Origin: Rhizomys pruinosus
Lineage: Eukaryota; Chordata; Mammalia; Rodentia; Spalacidae
Length of the DNA stretch: 64,000 bases
Reading direction: 5' to 3'
Assembly: GCA_009823505.1 (NCBI GenBank)
Contig: VZQC01000565.1
Span: 1,029,115 to 1,093,114 of the forward strand
Of the stretch, positions 57,157-64,000 are shown piece after piece. Under the pieces are notes generated by a model, which had not been told where the DNA came from, did not search any database, and saw only the letters and a program-made list of their open reading frames with translations. A program made the translations under genes and the position numbers. Each line of letters opens with the position of its first letter. Within the stretch, counting starts at the first letter, position 1.

Positions 57157-58715
57157 ATTAAATGTGTACATTCACCAAAATTTTTTTTTGAATAAGAACA
57201 CAGCCAATAACACTTAATTTACAAATTGACATTGAAAATAAATAACTAGATATGGTTTATGTGTCAGTAATAGCCCTTAAAAACTGAACAGAAAATTTGG
57301 TGAATGATAGCTATTAAAATATCAAATATATCTGCTTGTAGCTTTGACCAAGATGATATAACTAGCTTCCTCAAGTTAATATAAAGAATCTTATTCTTTT
57401 CAGATACTCAAACCTCTTCTTAGTCCTTATTCCTTTCTGAAGAATATTTTAAATTGGCAAAAAACATCAAGAAAAAGTTAACAAAAGTGGTATTTTGAAA
57501 ACATAATTAATTCGCAGTCATATTGCTGTAAACACATGAGATAGTCTTTGTTCAAATCTAAGTAAATGTTTAGGTACAAAAAGGTGAGCTCACTTAATAA
57601 CCTGGAGCTGGAAGCAGAGGCTTTTCTATTTTAAAGGTGGTAAAATGAGTCATGCCTCAGAAAATGTTTCTGTCCCTTTAAATTGTTTTTCTGCTTCCTA
57701 TTTAATAATCTCTTCCTGATTTCCTTCAAGAATTGCCAATTTGTGTCAAGGAACTATGTTGAGAGTTTGACTACATGGATGATAATAACTTGTTACTGTC
57801 TAGTTAGCGCTCTTTGAGAATTTAGTTCCATTGAGGTTGAGAAATTAAGTTGTTTGACAATTTAGGAAAATAAGTGTAATATCACAGAACATGCCTAGTT
57901 ATTATTATAACAATAGAGTGTACATCACTTTAAAAATTTTGTTATAAGCTCATGATACTCAATACATTGGAAAGCAGAAGGAAAATAGACAAGAGGTGTG
58001 CCTGAAGAAAGAAAACATGAACATTGAATGAAAAGCAAGGAGTGTGCTCATTTTGAAGAGGGGAATGAAAATGTTAGTAAGTAAGGTGCTGGATATGAAC
58101 TGTGAAGGCCACTGAGAAGTAAATAAAATAGAGGCTATACCACAGTAGAAATAGGAAAAAACTTAGTTGTTCAACAAAATATAAACAAACCAGAGTGGCT
58201 TTCGCACAGTGAACAAATGGACTATATTCCAATGTGTGAAAAGATTGGCAGAAGTCAGCTGAGGGGTCTGTCCCGGGCCACAGTAAGACTGGGGACTCCT
58301 TAATAAATGAGACTCCATGGAATTTCAATCATGGGAGTGATGTGATCAAATGGGCAAGTTGACCTCTATACTGATTCCATGGATGGCAGGCTCTGTGAGC
58401 TGTCTCTGTGAGGCAGGTGTCTGTAGAAAATACTCTGTGGAGGAAAGTCTCTGTGGAGTACAGTCTTTGTTGAAGATGATCTTGGAGAACAGACCAAGGA
58501 TTGGATACTCATAAAGCTAGCTCATGATCAAGGTAACAGATCATGATAATCTAAACTAAGGATTTGGATATTTTACCAGAAAAATGGAGAATGACATAGG
58601 CCTGATAATTTTTATTTTTACAAATAAAATCAAGAGATGATAGCTAAAAATTTTTGACAAAGCACCATAGTTTTTAGTATTATTTGAATCCAGAAAGATA
58701 ATCAATGTGAGAATT
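57157..58715. other. Unassigned (presumed intronic) DNA
   Basis: 1.6 kb without recognised repeat or exon. Short AT-rich frames only. Confidence 0.5.
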
Positions 58716-58942
58716 CTTTTTGAAAAGTATTTTATTATTTTAATCTTATATGTGTGAGTATATGTAGGTGCACCTATGTCATGTAAAGTTGGCCACCAGA
58801 GGCAAGAAGAGGGTGGGTGTCACATCCCCTGGAACTTGATTTAGGGTGGTTATTAGCTCCTAAGTGGGTGCTGGGAATTGAAACTGGATCCTCTGGAAGA
58901 GCAGCCAGTGTTTTTAACCACTGAGCCATGTCTCAAGCTCAG
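58716..58942 (-). repeat. B2-related SINE (B3-like)
   Basis: On the minus strand it starts GAGCTTGAGACATGGCTCAGTGG with a B-box-like GGATCCAGTTTCAATTCCC region and ends AT-rich. More diverged than the other B2s. Confidence 0.82.
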
Positions 58943-59927
58943 AGAGAATTCTTTACCTGTGGTATCCTTATATACACAGAGTAAACATTCTGAGGTGCTG
59001 ACAAAATAAAGTTTGCCCTTTTTTAAGATTTGATTTTAAAATTAATTAAATTTGAAAAAAGTAGAGAATTATAAACATAAATGTGTTATCTGCAAATATA
59101 ACAACCAGAAAAAAAAAAAAAACACAGAGAGCTGATCTCTGGAGAGGAGATATACACTTTAGATAGGGTAAAATAATTGACTGAAAAATAATTTAAATCA
59201 AATTGATAGGAAAATTTGACATTTATCTTTATTACTTTAGCTTAACAACTTTTCCAGGACTTAACCAAAATGTCGAGGTTATGGAAAATAGCTGTCTATT
59301 CCCAATGTACGTATCTACATTTGAAGCTGAACTAAATCATAACACTATTGAGCAAATCTGAATTTTGAAAATGAAAATGAAAAATATTATTGTCAGACTG
59401 TAATCATTGAGAATTTTTCCATGTAAGAAACAGGCTGTGCAACAAGAACAAAGCTTCAAGCTGCTGCCTTTGGTGGTGGTGATGGTAGGTACTGTTTTGC
59501 AGTAGGATATTAGCACCATCTATTGGAGAACAGCTTAATTACTGAAATTATGAACCTCAAACTGTCATTAGCAAAATTCTCAAAGGAAATATCAGTGCCT
59601 ATGGAAGCCCATACAAGTGTTTTCTTCTACTTTGATATAGCTGCATGTGGTCCTTTTGTTTTGTGAAATGTTGTATAACTTCATCATATAATTTTCCAGG
59701 GTAGATTATCCTTTTAAGTTTTATTTTTAGAAAAGAATGATAAATTATTACAAAATCAAGTAATAAGTGGATATTTACAATTGCAACAACAATTTTACAT
59801 GATATACATAAATATTTTAAAATTGCCATTTATAAACAAATGTTTTGGCATTTGATGTAATCATTCAAATATCACAGTGATTATATCTAAATTAAGCAAC
59901 AGGCCATCTTGAAACCAATTCAAATCA
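58943..59927. other. Unassigned (presumed intronic) DNA
   Basis: No feature recognised in about 1 kb, apart from an A14 run near 59110. Confidence 0.5.
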
Positions 59928-60060
59928 GGGGCTGGCGAGATGGTTCAGTGCTCAAGATGCTTACTGCGGTCTAGAGATTGAGTGTTCAGCTTCCAACACC
60001 TGTATTTGGCCACTCACAACTGCGTGCAGGTCAAGGTCCAGGGGTTCTGATGTACAGTTC
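59928..60060 (+). repeat. B2 SINE, 3'-truncated
   Basis: GGGGCTGGCGAGATGGTTCAG start followed by a diverged tRNA-like body, ending near 60060 without a tail. Confidence 0.75.
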
Positions 60061-60148
60061 CAATTTCTTCACACCAGCAGTTCTTAGGCTCTAGTTTTTT
60101 CCCCTAATGTTCCTTTTTTAAAACTTTCATCATTTCCAATAATTTTTT

Positions 60149-60292
60149 TGGTCTTTTTTTTTGAGACAAGGTCTCACTGTAGCCCAGGTGGCCTGGAACT
60201 TGCTAAGTAAACCAGGATGTTCTTGAACTCACAGAGCTACAACTGCCTCTGCTTCCTGAGTGTTGGGATTAAATGCTACCATGCCCGGCTTA
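60149..60292 (-). repeat. B1 SINE
   Basis: Minus-strand B1 from AAGCCGGGCATGGTAGC to CCTTGTCTCAAAAAAAAAG, with an 8-10 bp deletion near its start. Confidence 0.88.
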
Positions 60293-60329
60293 ATCCTTTC
60301 TTTTACATTTATGTTTTTAATGGATTTAA

Positions 60330-60547
60330 AAAGAATATTTTATGTGTATGTGTGAATACCTACATTTTTGCAATATGTGCATACTTGGTGCAAACCTGGT
60401 GCACATGGGAGCCAGGAGATGATGTCAGATCCTTTGGAAATGGAGATACAGGTGGATGTCAGCCTCCATAAAGGTGCTGAGAGCCAAACCTGAGTCTTCT
60501 GCAGGAGCAACGAGTGCTCTTAACCTCTGTACTACTCCTGCAGCCCC
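60330..60547 (-). repeat. B2-related SINE (B3-like)
   Basis: On the minus strand it starts GGGGCTGCAGGAGTAG and contains GGTTTGGCTCTC at the B box place and a TATGTG-rich end. Old copy. Confidence 0.78.
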
Positions 60548-61124
60548 AGTTTATTATGATTCATAGTATTCTGTTAAAATCTATTCGATGCTTACAAGTT
60601 TTCTAGTGACAGTCTTTTTATTTCTGGTTGTGGTTATTCTTATCTCTCTCCCTCCTCACACTCATCTTAATCTATCCAGGGTTATAACAGTTTTACTGAA
60701 CTTTTCAAACAGTAAACTGTAGCTTCACTTATACTGTAGATATCAAGTACTTTTAATTTTTGCTTACTAAATTATTCACTAATTTCTTCCATCACGACCT
60801 TTTTCTGTCTCTTTGACAATATTGACAGTTTCTTCTTTTTAAGCTTCCCTTCTGTTATAGTTAAAAAAGCATTCCATGGAAAGTTTGTGCATGTAGAAAT
60901 TTTGTAATTGTTTGTTTCAAAATATTTCCTAATTCTTATTGTGACATTTTCATTGATCCATGGAAGATTATTCATATGTTAACCCTTTATTTTTGTTGCT
61001 GTCTTCCACATTTTCCTTAAAACACTTCTCAATTTCAATAACTTGAAATTTACCATAGCTTGTGTTATGCTCTAATATAATGTGTTTCTATAAATATTTT
61101 ATGTACTCCTGAAATATTGTTGTG
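60548..61124. other. Unassigned DNA, possibly an old L1 remnant
   Basis: T-rich. No gene recognised. Plus-strand TTTGACAATATTGACAG and similar stretches resemble reversed old L1 sequence, but I cannot support this. Confidence 0.35.
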
Positions 61125-61276
61125 TGGAGAAGACCCTAGTTCAGTTCCCAACAACTGCTTTTAACTCCAGCTCCAGAGGATCAGACATCCTCTTCTAGCC
61201 TCAGTGAGACACCTGCACTCATGTGCACATACCAAAGACAGGATAACACATATGCACATAATTAAAAAAATAAATC
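61125..61276 (+). repeat. B2/B3 SINE, 5'-truncated
   Basis: GTTCAGTTCCCAACAACTGC (B box) and the following body, ending in an A-rich tail at 61261-61276 into which the next B1 is inserted. Confidence 0.72.
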
Positions 61277-61434
61277 TGGCCAGGCATGGTGGCACACGAC
61301 TTTAATGCCAGCACTTGGGAGACAGAGGCAGGGGGATCTTTGTGAGTTCAAGGCCAGCCTGATCTACATAGTGAGCTCCAGCCCAGCCGAGACTAAAGGG
61401 AGACCCTGTCTCAAAAAGACCAAAAAAAAAAAAT
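61277..61434 (+). repeat. B1 SINE
   Basis: GGCCAGGCATGGTGGCAC to GACCCTGTCTCAAAAAGACC with an A12 tail. Confidence 0.93.
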
Positions 61435-61454
61435 CTTTTTAATGACATTTACAT

Positions 61455-61546
61455 TGGCTTGATAGTGTGGCAAATGCCTATAACCTCAGCATTCAGGTGG
61501 AAGAGACAGGAGGATTGCTGCAAGTTTAAGGCCATTTTGATCAACT
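61455..61546 (+). repeat. Proto-B1/B1-like SINE, 3'-truncated
   Basis: GTGTGGCAAATGCCTATAACCTCAGC then AGGAGGATTGCTGCAAG, a diverged 7SL-derived SINE. Cut by the following L1 segment. Confidence 0.65.
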
Positions 61547-61762
61547 ACAAAGTTGAAGACCCAAACTTGAGCTCATACAATTTCAGCCACCTCATATTTG
61601 GCAAAGGGGCAAAAAACCCTCAATGGAGGAAGAATAACATCTTTCAGCAAATGGTGCTGGCAAAATTGGATCACCACCTGTAGAAGGACAAAATTAAACC
61701 CCTACCTCTTACCCTGTACAAAAATCAACTCCAAGTAGATCAAAGATCTCAACGTGAAGCAT
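61547..61762 (+). mobile_element. L1 ORF2 fragment
   Basis: Codes for wording [31 protein letters not shown] sequence (residues listed here only in outline), equal to 3490-3690 of the first L1. The plus-strand frame ends near 61683. Confidence 0.85.
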
Positions 61763-61765
61763 ACA

Positions 61766-62150
61766 ACAATTTCTTAATCAAATTTAGATCCATTTCCCCT
61801 TTCATGCCCCCCCCCACCATGCCAAAGTTTGTGCATTCTGCCATACATGTCTTGTATCTTTTTCTCAGACTTTCAAAAAATTTTTGATGTAGAAGTTTAC
61901 TGTTTTGGGCAGAAGTTTACTGTTTTGGTCAGTTCTTTGAACAAGTCTTTTTTGTTGTTTTTGTTCCCTTTGATTTTATATTGCTTTAAAATAAGCATAT
62001 ATAGCCAGGCATGGTGGCGCACATCTTTAATCCTAGCACTCAGGAGGCAGAGGCAGGTAGATCTTTGTGAGTTCAAGACCAGCCTGGTCTACAGTGTGAG
62101 TTCCAGGACAGCTGGGGCTACAGGGAAACCCTGTCTCAAAAAGACCAAAA

Positions 62151-62181
<31 letters not shown>

Positions 62182-62330
62182 GCATATATATGCTACACAC
62201 ATATGCCAAAATTACAACATCTGAAAATAAACTATAGGTTAACTCCAAAACATATTTAGAAACTCACATTTTAACAGCAGAGTTGCATGCAGGTAAAAAG
62301 AAATATTACTTTTCATTCCTAAATTACATA
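61766..62330 (-). mobile_element. L1 3' UTR fragment in opposite orientation, with nested B1
   Basis: On the minus strand it matches the short L1 3' UTR from the CATGCAACTCTGCTG part to the G-rich tract (C-rich on plus at 61807-61820) and breaks off near 61770, before the AATAAA and tail. The B1 at 62004-62175 interrupts it. Confidence 0.78.
62004..62175 (+). repeat. B1 SINE with 15-bp TSD
   Basis: GCCAGGCATGGTGGCGCAC to CCCTGTCTCAAAAAGACC with an (AAAT)n tail. AAATAAGCATATATA flanks it at 61989-62003 and 62176-62190. Confidence 0.95.
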
Positions 62331-62469
62331 GCAATTTGATGTATGTTTTGATGTACTTTTTATAGTAGCATCAGGTTTTATATTTACTAAAAAGAAAATA
62401 AAGACTCAGTTTGCCTTACAAATAAGGAATGGGAAAAATCTCTTTACTTTAAAATAATATAATTTTTCA

Positions 62470-62693
62470 GGGCTGGAGATATGGCTCAGTGGTTAAGAGC
62501 ACCAACTGATCTTGCAGAGGACCCGGGTTCGATTCCCAGCACCCACAAGATGACTAAGAACCATCTTTAACTTCAGTTCCAGGGGAATCCGATGCCCTCT
62601 TCTACGGGTGCACCAACCTACATGCAGACAGTACACTCATATACATAAAATAAAATAAAATTAAATTAAATTAAATTAAAAAATTAAAAAAAG
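62470..62693 (+). repeat. B2 SINE
   Basis: GGGCTGGAGATATGGCTCAG start, B box GGTTCGATTCCC, and an (AAAAT)n/(TTAAA)n-rich end. Confidence 0.93.
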
Positions 62694-62826
62694 GAACACA
62701 GAGTTGGGGCACAGAGGTGGGGATGAATCTGGGAGGAGATAGGAAGAATAATGAATGGTACATATGGTCAGAATGCATTATATGAAATTCTCAGAGAATT
62801 AATAAAAATATTTAAAAAAAATAAAA
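62694..62826 (+). mobile_element. L1-like 3' tail
   Basis: A G-rich stretch (TTGGGGCACAGAGGTGGGG), then TTATATGAAATTCTCAGAG, AATAAAAAT and an A-rich end, the layout of a rodent L1 3' terminus. Its upstream part is missing. Confidence 0.45.
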
Positions 62827-63699
62827 TAACTTTTCATCTGACCCTTAAGCAGACTTTCAGTCTTAGACTAGCTTTAGCCAAATTCTAGCTTTCCTGTTCT
62901 CAGATCATCTAAACTATCCAAAAGAAGCTTCAAAAATGTGTGTTGAAAGTGAGTTTCAGCTGGTTCTCCTTTGTTTTCAGAGTGAACCATACAGGGTCCT
63001 ACTAATAAGGCCATGTATGCAGTGATAATGGGCATATCATGGTTGTTGTTCATTGTACTGCATCATGTTTATCTTTTGGTAATATGAGTGCTTTTGCAGC
63101 TGTTGAAAATAATTTTCAGAGAGTTCTTCAACTTCTCAGTACTTTCATACATAGAATTTTAGTTTTTAAATATTCTCATGTGCAACTTGCTTTTATTTGT
63201 TAAATTGTATTTTGGGAATTTAATCACGATGTCCAAAAAGTCAAGTTCTGGTGCTCTGTTGCACAGTGGGAGAAATCTATAACTATTAGTAATTATAATA
63301 TATGGCTCATAAATGCTGGAAGAAAGGATTTTGAATGTTTTCACTCAAAGATAGAGATGCTTAGTTTGGTTTGAACTTTTCCCAATATAGACATGCTTAA
63401 AACATCATGTGGTACTTTATTAGTATGTGCAGTTGCTAATTAAAATACAGAATATATTATTGTGAAGAAAGAATAGACGTTTCAGGAATTAAGCAGGTTT
63501 ATCTTAATTTCTTAATTTAAACTTTACATTATATAAGGACACATGACATACACAGAAACATTAGAGCATAACCCATTATCATATATAATTTTCAGTTATC
63601 AGTTACATTTTTTAAATGTGAGATTTTTGAAAGGTCTGTAAAATAAATAAATATTATGAATAGATAAAAAATAAAGGTGAGTTAAAATAACACTGTACA
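62827..63699. other. Unassigned (presumed intronic) DNA
   Basis: No feature recognised. A pyrimidine tract ending TTTTCAG at 62972-62981 is acceptor-like, but the following sequence shows no SCR module. Confidence 0.5.
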
Positions 63700-63850
63700 T
63701 GAGGGATGGCGGCTCGTGGCTTTAATACCAGCACTTGGAAGTTAGAGGCGGCCTTATCTCTCTGAGATTGAGGCCAGCCTTGCCTACATAGAAAGGCTCA
63801 GAGACCCTGCCTCAAAGAAGGCCAAAACAAAACAAAAACAAAACAAAAGA
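63700..63850 (+). repeat. B1 SINE, diverged
   Basis: GGGATGGCGGCTCGTGGC start, GAGGCCAGCCTTGCCTACATAG centre, and an (AAAAC)n tail. Confidence 0.85.
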
Positions 63851-63976
63851 AACCCCATAATAACATTGTATCAAGAAAGTATTAATTAAGGAAATTTTAG
63901 GAGAACGAATTTGATGTAGGTTTCCTTCAATTTTAACCAATTTTTAAATCTATCTGGTTTTTATGTTACTATATCT

Positions 63977-64000
63977 TTTTTTTTTTTTTTTTTTTTTTTT
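63977..64000. repeat. Poly(T) at the window edge
   Basis: At least 24 T; possibly the poly(A) of a minus-strand retroelement beyond the window. Confidence 0.8.

Noticed and set aside
61547..62330. Twin-priming inversion of a single L1
   Set aside because: The inverted segment lies on the 3' side of the 3' UTR piece, opposite to the twin-priming product, and no poly(A) is present.

Overview
The window is non-coding-rich nuclear DNA from a rodent, most likely a muroid other than house mouse. B1 and B2/B3 SINEs occur on both strands, L1 is the main repeat, ERVL/MaLR-type LTR elements are present, and the L1 proteins and 5' monomers are clearly L1 but not the familiar Mus sequences. I see no bacterial features, CRISPR arrays or tRNA/rRNA genes.

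Layout. 1-4600: a plus-strand L1 with the 3' part of ORF1 and an ORF2 open for 1072 codons, then frameshifted. 4601-5993: mostly unrecognised DNA upstream of an olfactory-receptor pseudogene (5994-6932). 7058-10610: minus-strand L1 pieces and a non-L1 sequence I call module X. 10811-20900: poorly recognised DNA with a diverged X copy, a 70-bp tandem array, a polypurine run, a B2 with a target-site duplication (TSD), and a remnant with a betaretrovirus-style lysine primer-binding site. 21000-25511: an old L1 split by a complete ERVL-like LTR element with 5-bp TSDs. 25515-31900: three more L1s, one split by a solo LTR. 32707-33357: a second kind of solo LTR carrying a B2. 35422-35479: a signal-peptide exon that closely resembles exon 1 of complement factor H (Cfh). 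Everything to its right may be intron 1, since no exon 2 was recognised before 64000.

The presumed intron holds two chimeric retroelements (36897-41165 minus; 43481-44403 plus 49762-51250 plus). Each starts with L1 sequence, switches after about 88 codons of ORF2 into module X, and ends in poly(A). The second is split by an almost full-length L1 (44419-49746) that has two promoter monomers, an internal in-frame deletion of 1716 bp and flanking TSDs. At 51973-54081 is a second complete non-autonomous LTR element with 5-bp TSDs and an open reading frame of about 200 codons. The remainder is SINEs, L1 tails and unassigned intronic DNA.

The only host genes supported are the broken olfactory receptor and the Cfh-like first exon. 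The most unusual feature is the L1-X chimera family. Module X also appears in the 3' UTR of two otherwise ordinary L1 copies, which suggests exchange of 3' modules among L1 lineages. All homology calls come from reading the sequence; no database search was run.
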